A DNA stretch of 64,000 bases, from NCBI RefSeq assembly GCF_004028635.1, contig NZ_ML138678.1, positions 744,001 to 808,000 of the forward strand, given 5' to 3'. Positions 44,204 to 52,467 of this stretch are shown piece by piece. The notes beneath the pieces are model-generated. The model made no database searches. It saw nothing but the letters and a program-made list of their open reading frames with translations, and had not been told where the DNA came from. This stretch comes from Streptomyces cyaneus (GTDB taxonomy: Bacteria > Actinomycetota > Actinomycetes > Streptomycetales > Streptomycetaceae). Position numbers and translations under genes: made by a program. Position 1 is the stretch's first letter; the number at the start of each line of letters is the position of its first letter.

Positions 44204-45361
44204 GTGGAACGTCGTAACCTCCTGCGTGCGGCCGTCCTCGGCGGCTCTGCCGCCGTGTTCGGCGGAACCCTGTGGCGCGGCGCCGCGTACGCGGCCCCGG
44301 CCCAGCCCGGCACCGGCCCCTACGGGGCGCTGGGCTCCCCCGATGCCAATGGCATCAGACTCCCCAGCGGCTTCAGCAGCCGCGTCATAGCCCGCTCCGG
44401 CCAGACGGTCTCCGGCACGTCCTACACCTGGCACAACGCCCCTGACGGCGGCGCCTGTTACGCCGACGGCAGTGGCTGGATCTACGTCTCCAACTCCGAG
44501 ATCAACCCCTCCGGCGGCGCGAGCGCGGTTAAGTTCTCCTCGACCGGCGCGATCACCGGCGCGTACCGCATCCTCTCCTCCACCCGCCAGAACTGCGCGG
44601 GCGGCAAGACCCCGTGGAACACCTGGCTGTCCTGCGAGGAGGTGTCCCTCGGCTACGTCTACGAGACCGACCCGTGGGGCGTGAACACGGCGACCCGCCG
44701 GGACGCGATGGGCCGCTTCAAGCACGAGGCGGCGGCCGCCGACCCGGTGCGCCAGGTGATCTACCTGACCGAGGACGAGACGAACGGCCGCTTCTACCGC
44801 TTCGTCCCGAACACCTGGGGCAACCTCTCCTCCGGCACCCTCCAGGTCATGGTCGCGGGCAGCGGCACCTCGGGCTCCTTCAGCTGGGCGAACGTCCCCG
44901 ACCCGGACGGCTCCCCGACGGCCACCCGCTCCCAGGTCGCCGGCTCCAAGTCCTTCAACGGCGGCGAGGGCTGCCACTACGCCGACAACACGGTGTGGTT
45001 CACGACCAAGGGCGACAACCGCGTCTGGCAGCTCAACCTGACGTCGAACACCTACGAGTTGGCGTACGACGACTCCCTCGTCAACGGCACGGCCCCGCTC
45101 ACCGGCGTCGACAACATCACCGGCTCCTCCTCCGGCGACCTCTTCGTCGCCGAGGACGGCGGCAACATGGAGATCTGCCTGATCACCCCGGACGACATCG
45201 TCGCCACGTTCCTGCGGATCGACGGCCAGTCGAGCTCGGAAATCACGGGCCCGGCGTTCTCCCCGGACGGAACACGGCTGTACTTCTCCAGCCAGCGCGG
45301 CACGAGCGGCAGTTCGTCGGGCGGGATCACGTATGAGGTGACGGGGCCGTTCCGGCCGTAG
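44204..45361 (+). CDS. Tat-exported PhoX/DUF839-like protein
   Basis: A 385-residue exported protein. The N-terminus is a twin-arginine signal (ERRNLLRAAVLGGSAAVFGG, then a cleavage region ending near AAYA). The mature part is a beta-propeller of the PhoX/DUF839 group, with NAPDGGACYADGSGWIYVSN, TWLSCEEV, DETNGRFYRF, GGEGCHYAD and EDGGNMEIC. PhoX enzymes are Ca/Fe-dependent alkaline phosphatases that liberate phosphate; the acidic and histidine ligand segments are partly visible. The GTG at 44204 follows GGAG by 5 nt. It lies downstream of the two-component system, which could regulate it. Phosphatase activity is not certain. Confidence 0.85.
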   Translation: MERRNLLRAAVLGGSAAVFGGTLWRGAAYAAPAQPGTGPYGALGSPDANGIRLPSGFSSRVIARSGQTVSGTSYTWHNAPDGGACYADGSGWIYVSNSEINPSGGASAVKFSSTGAITGAYRILSSTRQNCAGGKTPWNTWLSCEEVSLGYVYETDPWGVNTATRRDAMGRFKHEAAAADPVRQVIYLTEDETNGRFYRFVPNTWGNLSSGTLQVMVAGSGTSGSFSWANVPDPDGSPTATRSQVAGSKSFNGGEGCHYADNTVWFTTKGDNRVWQLNLTSNTYELAYDDSLVNGTAPLTGVDNITGSSSGDLFVAEDGGNMEICLITPDDIVATFLRIDGQSSSEITGPAFSPDGTRLYFSSQRGTSGSSSGGITYEVTGPFRP

Positions 45362-45457
45362 CCGGCGCGAACCTACAACATTCGAGGTACCCGGGCGCCG
45401 GTCTCCTTGGGAGGCTGGCGCCGCCGCATCACAGGACGCGGCGGAAACGGGGAGAAC

Positions 45458-45898
45458 ATGAACGCGATCCTGCGCAGGACCTGTACGGCGCTCAGCGCCA
45501 CCGGCCTCGCCATGGCCTTGACCCTGGCGGGCGGCGGCAGTGCCCAGGCGGATGAAGGAGTGTGGCACAACTTCACGCTCGAGGTGCCGGGGAAGGCCAA
45601 GTTCACCGGCAAGTACAAGTTCAACCCGTCGGGCACCGGCAACGGCGGTTACGTCGTGTCCGGATCCGTCTGCGACCTCAAGGCGGACGGCGACGGCGTG
45701 TACGGCCAGGGCAAGGTGGAGGGCTACGACTGGTCGTCCAAGCGCGGCGACGCCAACGGGAGCAAGGAGGGCTGCGGTACCGAGGACCGGGAGTTCTACG
45801 ACTACCAGGCCATCTATGTCGACAGGGGCAAGTACCAGCTCTGTGTGGACGACCTGGGCTCCGACACCTGCGACACCCAGTCGTGGAAGTACCGGTAA
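45458..45898 (+). CDS. small secreted protein of unknown function
   Basis: A 146-residue protein with a clear signal peptide (residues ~1-30, ending near GGGSAQA) and a mature domain of about 115 residues with four cysteines (CDLK, GCGTE, LCVDD and TCDTQ) that could form two disulfides. Segments such as GNGGYVVSGSVCDLKADGDG and VDRGKYQLCVDDLGSDTC suggest an all-beta fold. No family is recognised with confidence. It stands alone, with GGAG before the ATG at 45458 and a strong terminator at 45943-45979 beside the end of the mobile element. Confidence 0.75.
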   Translation: MNAILRRTCTALSATGLAMALTLAGGGSAQADEGVWHNFTLEVPGKAKFTGKYKFNPSGTGNGGYVVSGSVCDLKADGDGVYGQGKVEGYDWSSKRGDANGSKEGCGTEDREFYDYQAIYVDRGKYQLCVDDLGSDTCDTQSWKYR

Positions 45899-45942
45899 GG
45901 CAGGGACGCAGAGCGAAAGGGCGGCACCCCCGCACAGGGTGT

Positions 45943-45979
45943 ATGGCTGGCTTCCTGACCTGGGAAGCCAGCCATTTTT
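45943..45979 (+). terminator. Rho-independent terminator at the edge of the mobile element
   Basis: ATGGCTGGCTTCC and its near-complement GGGAAGCCAGCCAT form a 13-bp stem with a 6-nt loop followed by a T-run. It terminates the small secreted gene and lies only 18 bp from the integrase stop, so the left junction of the integrated element must be at or near it. Confidence 0.88.
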
Positions 45980-45997
45980 CATGCCCTCAGGGCACTC

Positions 45998-47233
45998 TCA
46001 GGGCACATCGCTCAGGACCGCTTCCATCATGTCGGCGGTCCGATCCGCCTCCGCCTCCCACAAGTGGGTGTAGACGTTCAGCGTGATCGATGGCTTAGCG
46101 TGACCGAGGCGCATCTGAACCTGCTTCGGCGTCGCCCCGTTCTTGATCAGCACGGAGGCGTAGAAGTGGCGCAGGTCGTGGAGCGTCGTGCCCTCGGGTA
46201 CGCGTACCTTGCTGCCGGACTTGGCCAGGTAGGCGTTCGCCCGCTTGATGTTGCGGGCCCACAGCTTCGCCCAGCTTCCGCGCCGGATCGCCCCGCCCGT
46301 CTCGCTCGTGTACAGCAGCCGAGCATGGCGCCACACGGGCTTCCGCGGGTTCGTCCGGTCCTCGATGTACACGACCTTGGGCGGGAACTCCTTGCGGTGC
46401 CGCTCGATCTCGTCGACAACGGACTGCCCTTGGGGAACCGCCCTGTAGCTCTGCTTAGTCTTCGGCTCCCCCAGGTACGGCACGCCCTTGTCGGGGCCGA
46501 TCAGTTGCTGCTTGACCGTGACGGTAGCGGCCGGCTCTTCGTCTTCCAGGCCGAACAGCTCGCCCTGGCGGAGTCCGGTGGAGGCCGCCTGCCGCACCAA
46601 GGCCCGGTATCGCGGGGACGCTGTGACGATCAGCGCCTTCACAGCCTCCGGGTCGAGCGGGTGAATCTCCGGATAGAACACCTCGGGCGGCTTGAGGCCC
46701 TCCCATGGGTACTTCGGGATGATTCCCTCTTGATGGGCCGTCTTCAGGATGCTGGTGCAGACGTTCCACGGCGTCGCGAACGTCGACGGGGCGATGACCG
46801 CAGACCGCTCTTTGATCCACTTCTGGCCGTCTGCCCGCTGGATGCTGCCGATCTGACGGTTGCCGAACGTCGGGTAGATGTGCAGCCGTAGGGCCCGCTC
46901 GACATTGGTCTCGGTCCGCTCACGGTGTACGGCCGTCTCCTGCCAGCGTTCGGCGATGACCTTGAACTTCTGCTTGCCGAGTTCCCGGTTCACGAAGGTG
47001 CCGTCGTCCAGTTCGGCGGTCACCTTGGCGGCCCGGGACTCCGCGGCGGTCTTCTTCGCGAAGTTCTCCTTGCACTGCTTGCCGGACAGATCCCGGTAAC
47101 GCACCTGCCAGCGCTTCCCGACTCCGTGCTCTGCGCCCGGGTACACGGTCGCCGTCTTGGTGCTGTGCGCTGCGCAGGGCTCTGCATCGGCCGGCGGTCG
47201 CGACAGGTGCCAGCGGTCATACACGTCAGCCAT
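45998..47233 (-). CDS. int: tyrosine-type site-specific integrase
   Basis: A 411-residue phage-type integrase that inserts and, with excisionase, removes the element. An N-terminal arm-binding domain (~residues 35-90, YRDLSGKQCKENFAKK) is followed by a SAM-like core-binding domain (~95-190) and the catalytic domain. The catalytic domain has the first Arg in STGLRQGELFGL, the H-x-x-R box in LHDLRHFYASVLI, a late His in RLGHAKPS and the nucleophile Tyr in NVYTHLWEAE. All catalytic residues are present, so it should be active. It ends 18 bp from the host terminator. The attachment-site sequence could not be identified next to it. Confidence 0.95.
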   Translation of the reverse strand: MADVYDRWHLSRPPADAEPCAAHSTKTATVYPGAEHGVGKRWQVRYRDLSGKQCKENFAKKTAAESRAAKVTAELDDGTFVNRELGKQKFKVIAERWQETAVHRERTETNVERALRLHIYPTFGNRQIGSIQRADGQKWIKERSAVIAPSTFATPWNVCTSILKTAHQEGIIPKYPWEGLKPPEVFYPEIHPLDPEAVKALIVTASPRYRALVRQAASTGLRQGELFGLEDEEPAATVTVKQQLIGPDKGVPYLGEPKTKQSYRAVPQGQSVVDEIERHRKEFPPKVVYIEDRTNPRKPVWRHARLLYTSETGGAIRRGSWAKLWARNIKRANAYLAKSGSKVRVPEGTTLHDLRHFYASVLIKNGATPKQVQMRLGHAKPSITLNVYTHLWEAEADRTADMMEAVLSDVP

Positions 47234-47311
47234 CAGTTCCCCTCCCCCCAGAGCAAGCCGAGTCGACAGCGAAGTGGGGTTCCTTCTGGTGAGGTTGGTG
47301 GCCGTCTCGGG

Positions 47312-47500
47312 TCATGCTGCGCATCGGCCTCCGATCTCTTCAGCGTCGTACTTGTCGAGCGCTTGGGCGTCGTACAGGACATGTCGACCACGCCTGATGA
47401 AGCACTGCGGGCCGGTTCCGGCGTAGCGCCAGTAGCGGACAGTCGCGGGCGACGTGCGGTAGCGCTCGGCGACTTCCGCAGTCGTCAGGTACCTCTTCAT
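47312..47500 (-). CDS. xis: excisionase-like helix-turn-helix protein
   Basis: A 62-residue winged-helix protein of the MerR/AlpA-like class: MKRYLTTAEVAERYRTSPAT, then VRYWRYAGTGPQCFIRRGRH. This size and sequence is typical of excisionase genes next to integrases in Streptomyces elements; such proteins bend att DNA to favour excision. It is 78 bp upstream of the integrase on the same strand. The iteron field begins 70 bp upstream of its start. Confidence 0.88.
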   Translation of the reverse strand: MKRYLTTAEVAERYRTSPATVRYWRYAGTGPQCFIRRGRHVLYDAQALDKYDAEEIGGRCAA

Positions 47501-47569
47501 GACGTCCTTCCTGAAAAATCAGGGGCGGCGGCGGGCAGGGTGCCCGCGTGTGTCCGAAGTTCGGATTTC

Positions 47570-47775
47570 TGCGTCATTGCGTCATCCACGTCATGTAGGC
47601 CTCTGACCTGCGGTTTTATGTGACGCAGCGGCTACGGAGTGCGTCATTGGCGCGTCATGGACTGCGTCATCGCATGACGCAGATGACGCAGGATGACGCA
47701 GAGGTCGCCGTCTGCGTCACGCCTGTAGCCGCAGGTCAGGGGCTGTTTTTCAGCCCGCATGACGCAGATGACGCA
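47570..47775. repeat. iteron array, candidate replication origin
   Basis: The 7-mer TGCGTCA or its complement TGACGCA occurs eleven times in 206 bp, starting at 47570, 47578, 47621, 47640, 47663, 47675, 47684, 47694, 47713, 47760 and 47769. A near-copy CGCGTCA is at 47651. The copies at 47663 and 47675 form a palindrome with 8-bp arms and 3-bp centre. No gene spans this stretch. It lies between the excisionase and the ATPase/prim-pol module, as expected for an origin bound by the element's initiator, or for an operator. Confidence 0.85.
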
Positions 47776-47847
47776 GCGTCTTCCCTCTTAGGACAAAAGA
47801 GGGGGTGTCTGTTGTAGTTCGGTGGCGCCTCAAAGCGTGAAGAAGGA

Positions 47848-47974
47848 GCCGCTTCGCGGCACGACCTTGGGCGGCGGCTATGCCGCCGGAACAAGCAAGA
47901 AGAGCACCAGGCGCGATGCGTGCTCCTCTTGCTGTTCGGCGGAACGCCGCCCAGAGGACGCGCCGTGAAGCGGC
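47848..47974. repeat. 127-bp imperfect palindrome
   Basis: The left arm 47848-47907 (starting GCCGCTTCGCGGC) is nearly complementary to 47920-47974 (ending GCCGTGAAGCGGC), with a 12-nt loop. Inner parts GCAAGAAGAGCAC and GTGCTCCTCTTGC, and GGGCGGCG and CGCCGCCC, pair well. It lies between the iterons and the 3' end of the ATPase gene and encodes no plausible protein. It may be a single-strand origin, a strong bidirectional terminator or a structured RNA. Confidence 0.8.
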
Positions 47975-48006
47975 CCCTTACTGCCTGTCCGGGACGCGAG
48001 CCCGGG

Positions 48007-49482
48007 TTAGTACATCCGCTGCTGCTGGTGTGGGGGCGGGGTGGCCAGGCGGGTCATTTCGAGGTAACGGCCCTCGCTGGTGCGGCCCGTGTCGATGAGC
48101 ACACCGCGAGCGGCCAGCGTCGGCTGGAGGCGCTTGAGCCGATCGGAGAGAACCTTTCCTGTGGTCGGCCACCCCTTAGGCAGGGCACGCAGTTCCTCGC
48201 CGCTGTAGAGGCGACTGAGGCAGTGAAGCCACTCGGTGGACGTCATCCGCTGCGCTCCGCCCGGCTCGATGGTGTCGGCATGCCTGAGGACGGTCTGAGC
48301 GAGGAGATCGCCCTCGATCACGTCGTCGTTCAGGTCGTCCAGACTGGCCCGGTACGCGGTGAGTGCCCCCAGGCCGGTGGCCGCATCGAGCTGCGCGCAC
48401 AGTCGGGCGAAGTCCGCCATCCGCAGGTCGGTGGGGGTCTCCGCCTCTACCGAGCGGACCTTGACCGTGAGGTCCAGGAGCGAGCCGAGAACGACGGGGA
48501 GAACCTCCGCGTACTCCGCCCACAGTTCGGCCTCGGTGCGCCTAACGCGGGGCCGCTCCAGACGCAGCGGTAGGAGCCGTTCCGCGAGGTCGGGGCGGAT
48601 GACGCCGACGTCGATGCCGGTCAGGAGCAGGGGGCGGCGGTATCCGACGCGGAAGACGTCTCCGTCTGTGAACAGGGCGCGCTTGACGTTCTCGATGCCG
48701 GTGACGATGCAGCACATGGCGTCGGACAGGTCCGGCGTCATGTGGGAGAGGTTGTCCAGGGCCGTGACCCATCCGGCCGCCACGGCTGCGATGAGGTTCT
48801 CTTCGTCCTTCGGCGCGCGGCGCAGGTCGCCGCTCATGCCCTCGATGATGCGCACGAGCATCCGCCCGCCGGTGGACTTGCCCGCGCCCTGCGGCCCGGT
48901 GAGGAACGGCGCAGGGACGGGCACGGACGGCCCGAGGCAGCCGATCAGCCAGGCGATGGCCAGGCACTCGGTTTCCGCGTTGGCGAAGTTGCACAACCTC
49001 ATGAGGAGGTCGATGCCCTTGCCGTCGGTGTCCTTGGCCGGCAGGGGCAGTTCGCCGGTGAGCTGGGTGCGCCGCCAGCACACCTCGCGTGGGTCCGGGA
49101 TGGCGATGTCCCATCCGGTGGGGTGGATGCGGACGGACTTTCCGTCATCGCGGCCCAGGTCCAGCCACGTCGCCCCGTCGAATCCCGGAGCGACGCGGAT
49201 GTGCACTGACTGTACGTCCTCGCTCATCGCCAGGGCCTCGATGAGGTCCAACGCCTCCTTGAGCGCGGTCCCGTTGAACACGCCAACCCCGTCCTTGAAC
49301 AGACCGACCATGAGTTCCTGGCGGTGGCTGCCGGAGGTGCCCTGGGAGCGGATCGGACGGGCCACGGGGTGTCCGTTCCTCTGCGCGTACACCGTGCCGT
49401 CGGCGGTGCGGAAGTACCGGAAGTGCGCCTGCGCGTAGTCGGCGATGACCTCGCGGGCCGGGGTCTTGTCGTCGTCGGACAT
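48007..49482 (-). CDS. element replication ATPase
   Basis: A 491-residue protein with an N-terminal ~130-residue domain of unknown type, then a P-loop NTPase core: Walker A at 196-204 (GPQGAGKST) and a Walker B-like segment AAGWVTALDNLSHM. The sensor-like region GYRRPLLLTGIDVGV follows, and a C-terminal winged helix (residues ~430-485, TTGKVLSDRLKRLQPTLAAR). The layout resembles helicase/ATPase partners of prim-pol proteins in AICEs (D5/primase-C-like). It follows the prim-pol gene with a 2-bp gap, so the two form a unit. Unwinding at the nearby iteron field is the inferred role. Confidence 0.8.
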   Translation of the reverse strand: MSDDDKTPAREVIADYAQAHFRYFRTADGTVYAQRNGHPVARPIRSQGTSGSHRQELMVGLFKDGVGVFNGTALKEALDLIEALAMSEDVQSVHIRVAPGFDGATWLDLGRDDGKSVRIHPTGWDIAIPDPREVCWRRTQLTGELPLPAKDTDGKGIDLLMRLCNFANAETECLAIAWLIGCLGPSVPVPAPFLTGPQGAGKSTGGRMLVRIIEGMSGDLRRAPKDEENLIAAVAAGWVTALDNLSHMTPDLSDAMCCIVTGIENVKRALFTDGDVFRVGYRRPLLLTGIDVGVIRPDLAERLLPLRLERPRVRRTEAELWAEYAEVLPVVLGSLLDLTVKVRSVEAETPTDLRMADFARLCAQLDAATGLGALTAYRASLDDLNDDVIEGDLLAQTVLRHADTIEPGGAQRMTSTEWLHCLSRLYSGEELRALPKGWPTTGKVLSDRLKRLQPTLAARGVLIDTGRTSEGRYLEMTRLATPPPHQQQRMY

Positions 49483-49484
49483 GG

Positions 49485-50324
49485 CTACAGTCCCAACCTG
49501 GTACGGGCGTTGGTCCACGCGTCGGTGCAGTGCCGGGGCGATTCGCCCTTGGCCTGAGCGGCGGTGAACAGCCGCGCGATATGGGCGTCGGTGAGGCAGC
49601 CGCACCGGCCGTGGGTGGACAGCACGGCGAGGAACGTGCGGTAGACGGTGGTGTGGACGGCACTGCGGGCTTCGGTGATGCGTTGCTCTGCCATGGCGAT
49701 GCCACGGTCCAGGTAGGCGGGCGTGCGGTGCCGGCACGCCCCGTCCCCGGCCAGCACGGGCACGGCGATGGGCTCCGGCGCCGGCCGGGCCGTGGAGGGT
49801 TCCTTCACGGCCAGCGCGCACACCACCTCCGGTAGCGCCGTGATGGCGCCGGTGCCGGGGCCGAGCCACCGGGCGTAGGCCATCGTGGACTTGATGTCCA
49901 CGCTGTCTCGGACGGCGTTCATGGACTGCATGGCGCCCCGGTAGATCCAGTGCTCGCCGCGCGTGGTGGCCACGGTCTGCGTGGGCGGCAGTGTCCGGAC
50001 CGCCCAGGCGACGGCGGCCGGGTTGTCGAGGTCGACGACGGTGAGGCTGGCGCCGCCGGGGTGGTAGGCCACCGCCGCCGCCTCGCGCCAGGCCCGCGCC
50101 CACTCTCGGGAGCGGAGGACAGTGGGGTCGGTGGTGGCGGCGGCCCAGCCGTGGCAGGGGGCCGGGCAGGTGCAAGGGCCGGGGGTTTTCATGTTCGGCC
50201 GGCCGCCGCACGCGTTCTTGGCGCATGCCGGGCAGTTCCCGAACGGCCCCTTCCCCCGGCGCAGCGGCAGGGCGGGCAAGCCGTTGACCGCGAGGTTGAG
50301 GGCCGTGTGCAGATGCCCGCTCAC
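49485..50324 (-). CDS. bifunctional primase-polymerase (prim-pol) protein
   Basis: A 279-residue protein with the prim-pol signature: the metal-binding pair D98/D100 in LTVVDLDNPAAV, a TTRGEHWIYRG block and DIKSTMAYARWLGPG. A cysteine cluster (C31, C34, C39, C51, C53, C57) near the N-terminus probably binds zinc. Prim-pol proteins prime and elongate DNA and define one class of AICE replication. Its GTG start overlaps the methyltransferase stop (GTGA). It is short compared with large phage prim-pols because the helicase part is the separate downstream gene. Confidence 0.85.
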   Translation of the reverse strand: MSGHLHTALNLAVNGLPALPLRRGKGPFGNCPACAKNACGGRPNMKTPGPCTCPAPCHGWAAATTDPTVLRSREWARAWREAAAVAYHPGGASLTVVDLDNPAAVAWAVRTLPPTQTVATTRGEHWIYRGAMQSMNAVRDSVDIKSTMAYARWLGPGTGAITALPEVVCALAVKEPSTARPAPEPIAVPVLAGDGACRHRTPAYLDRGIAMAEQRITEARSAVHTTVYRTFLAVLSTHGRCGCLTDAHIARLFTAAQAKGESPRHCTDAWTNARTRLGL

Positions 50325-51424
50325 GCTGCCACCCCCAGGGCTGGTTCGGCCTGTGAGGTGCCGAGCAGGAGGCCGTAGGCGTGGTGGGCTTGGCGGGGTA
50401 CGACGCCGTTGCCGAGGATCTTCAGCTGTTCCTTGCGGGGGATGCCGGGCACGGCGGTGACCCACCCTTCGGGCAGGCCCATCATCCACTCGGTGAACAG
50501 CGGTGACAGGCGCCGGTTACCTCGCGTCCCCGGTTCGGTCGGGCGCGGCGCCAGCCGGCCGGTGATGTGCTCCCAACGGCGAATCGCGGGACCGTAGTCG
50601 GTGCCGTCCAAGGCCACCCATCGTTCGTCGAGCGGGACCGGCCCGGACAGCGTGGTGTCCACGCCGGCGAGCAGATTGACGGCGACCTCGTTGAGCGGGC
50701 GGGCGTTGCGCTCCAGCAGGTTGGAGGCACCCGACTTCCAGTCCCGTGCGGCCAGTGTGGGCAGCAGGCTCAAGGCAGCGGGGGCGCCGGCAGCTTCGTG
50801 ACGGCGGTGCGCAGGTTCATCCCGCCCTTGCGCTTCGGCGAGGTTCCGGGGCCGCCAGTGCCGTCCGAGCTGGTGGGGGTCGGCATCAGCGGGATGGGCA
50901 ACTGCGAACCAGCGGTCGCGTTCGTGCGGGGCCCCGATTTCGGGGTCACCAGCGCGTACGCATGTCCAGCGCGCGTCATACCCGAGCGCGGCCAGGTCCG
51001 CGGCGACGACGTCCAGCCCCCGCGAGCGGAGCGCCGCCACGTTTTCCAGGAAGACGAGGCGCGGTCGAACGACGCCCACAGCCTCAGCGACGTTCTTCCA
51101 GACCCGCGACCACTGGCCATTGATCCCGTCCCTTCGTCCAGCGTTGGAGGTGTTGCGGCAGGGGAAACCGGCCCCGATCACGTCCGGCCGGTACCGGTCG
51201 CGGACCTGGTCCCAGTCCACGTTCCTGATGTCCCCGAGGTTGGGCACCCCGGGATGGCGCGCGGCGAACACGGCCGCCGCGTAGGGGTCGTTCTCAGCAC
51301 AGGCGGCGACCAGGCCGCCGATACGGGCACGGATCGCGGCTTCCAGCCCGCCGTAGCCGGCGCACAGGGCGACGATCGTCGGCGGCGCGCCAGGCACGCT
51401 CCGAATGTCAGTGGGTTGGGCCAT
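50321..51424 (-). CDS. DNA (cytosine-5) methyltransferase
   Basis: A 367-residue C5-methylcytosine methyltransferase. It has motif I ALCAGYGGLEAAI, the catalytic Pro-Cys of motif IV at 88-89 (GAGFPCRNTS), motif VI FLENVAALRSRG and motif VIII/IX PHERDRWFAVAHP, with C-terminal NGVVPRQAHHAYG of motif X. The region between VIII and X, which sets the target, is short to medium, and the site cannot be read. It overlaps the prim-pol gene and is divergent from the HNH nuclease gene (start 104 bp away), so the pair looks like a restriction-modification unit. It may also protect the element against host restriction. Confidence 0.92.
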   Translation of the reverse strand: MAQPTDIRSVPGAPPTIVALCAGYGGLEAAIRARIGGLVAACAENDPYAAAVFAARHPGVPNLGDIRNVDWDQVRDRYRPDVIGAGFPCRNTSNAGRRDGINGQWSRVWKNVAEAVGVVRPRLVFLENVAALRSRGLDVVAADLAALGYDARWTCVRAGDPEIGAPHERDRWFAVAHPADADPHQLGRHWRPRNLAEAQGRDEPAHRRHEAAGAPAALSLLPTLAARDWKSGASNLLERNARPLNEVAVNLLAGVDTTLSGPVPLDERWVALDGTDYGPAIRRWEHITGRLAPRPTEPGTRGNRRLSPLFTEWMMGLPEGWVTAVPGIPRKEQLKILGNGVVPRQAHHAYGLLLGTSQAEPALGVAA

Positions 51425-51527
51425 GCTGTAGGTCTCCAGTTCTGCGTGAAGGATCTGGACTTGGGGCAGCCGCGGTCTTTGGCGAGAGGGCGGCTGCCCC
51501 GGCATGTGTGCTTGGGGGAGGAGCGTT

Positions 51528-52463
51528 GTGACGACTGCTTGGCTGATGCTGGCCGTGGGCGATAACCGGCGGCAGCACGAAGGAAATGACGGCTATGACG
51601 ACAACCCGCGCTACCACTACATCTGGGACAGCACCGTTCCCAACCACGCTCGCGTAGCAGTAGGTGACGTGATCGCGCTGTGGGACAGCAAAAAGCTGAT
51701 CGGCGTCTCAGTCATCCACGACATCGACACCGGAGCCGAAGAGAAGACGATCTACTTCTGTCCCGAGTGCAAGCGGGCTGGCTTCAAGCGCCGTCGTCGT
51801 CTGGCACCGGCATACCGGTGCTATCAATGCGAGGCTCTGTTCGATACGCCGGGGCAGAAGACGAAGCCCGTGACGACCTACCGGTCACACCACGGCAGGA
51901 GCTGGGTCAACGGCCAAGGGCTGCTCACTGGTGACGAACTGCGCAGTCTGTGTGACTCGCCCTCTTCCCAGCTGAGCATGCGACCCCTTCGATGGGAGAG
52001 GCTGCGTGACGCGCTCCTCGAACTCGCTGGTGAGGAACTGCCGCTGGAGATGGAAAGCGATGAGCGAACTGCTATCCAGGGCGGCCACAAGGTATCCAAG
52101 GTTCGGGTACGTGTGGGACAGAGCGCCTTCCGCAGCCGTCTCCTGAATGAGCAGGGAGAACAGTGCGCTATCACTGGTGCGGCTCCCGCAGCTGTGCTTG
52201 AGGCTGCTCACCTCTACAGCTATGCAGAATCCGGCGAGCACCACGACTACGGTGGTCTGCTGCTCCGACGCGACATACACAGACTCTTCGACCTCGGCCA
52301 GATCGCCGTAGAGCCGGGAACCGGGCTGATCGATGTAGCCCCGAGCCTTCGCTGCTATCCCCTCTACGCGCAGCTGCATGGTCAGCCATTGGCCGTACAG
52401 CTGCGCTCTGAGCATCGTGTCTGGCTGGAAGCCCACTGGCTCAGCAAGCGTGCTTCTGCCTGA
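51528..52463 (+). CDS. zinc-ribbon HNH nuclease with EVE/PUA-like N-terminus
   Basis: A 311-residue predicted nuclease. The N-terminal ~75 residues (WLMLAVGDNRRQHEGNDGYD, then DVIALWDSKKLIGVSVI) look like an EVE/PUA-type domain that reads modified bases. A four-cysteine zinc ribbon follows (C78, C81, C98, C101). The C-terminal McrA-like HNH domain has CAITGAAP, H228 in LEAAHLYSY and H251 in GLLLRRDIHRLFD; the usual central Asn is Gly. It is divergent from the methyltransferase. It could be a type II-like partner or a modification-dependent (type IV) restriction enzyme. The GTG at 51528 follows GGGGGAGGAG. It is the only plus-strand gene in the element before 58.5 kb. Confidence 0.8.
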   Translation: MTTAWLMLAVGDNRRQHEGNDGYDDNPRYHYIWDSTVPNHARVAVGDVIALWDSKKLIGVSVIHDIDTGAEEKTIYFCPECKRAGFKRRRRLAPAYRCYQCEALFDTPGQKTKPVTTYRSHHGRSWVNGQGLLTGDELRSLCDSPSSQLSMRPLRWERLRDALLELAGEELPLEMESDERTAIQGGHKVSKVRVRVGQSAFRSRLLNEQGEQCAITGAAPAAVLEAAHLYSYAESGEHHDYGGLLLRRDIHRLFDLGQIAVEPGTGLIDVAPSLRCYPLYAQLHGQPLAVQLRSEHRVWLEAHWLSKRASA

Positions 52464-52467
52464 CGGC

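Noticed and set aside
45943..45979. Attachment site core for the integrase
   Set aside because: The hairpin with T-run is a plain terminator, and no second copy of it or its flanks is found near the right end of the element.
47570..47775. CRISPR array
   Set aside because: The 7-bp repeats occur in both orientations with irregular spacing of about 8 to 47 bp and no cas genes; iterons or operators fit better.
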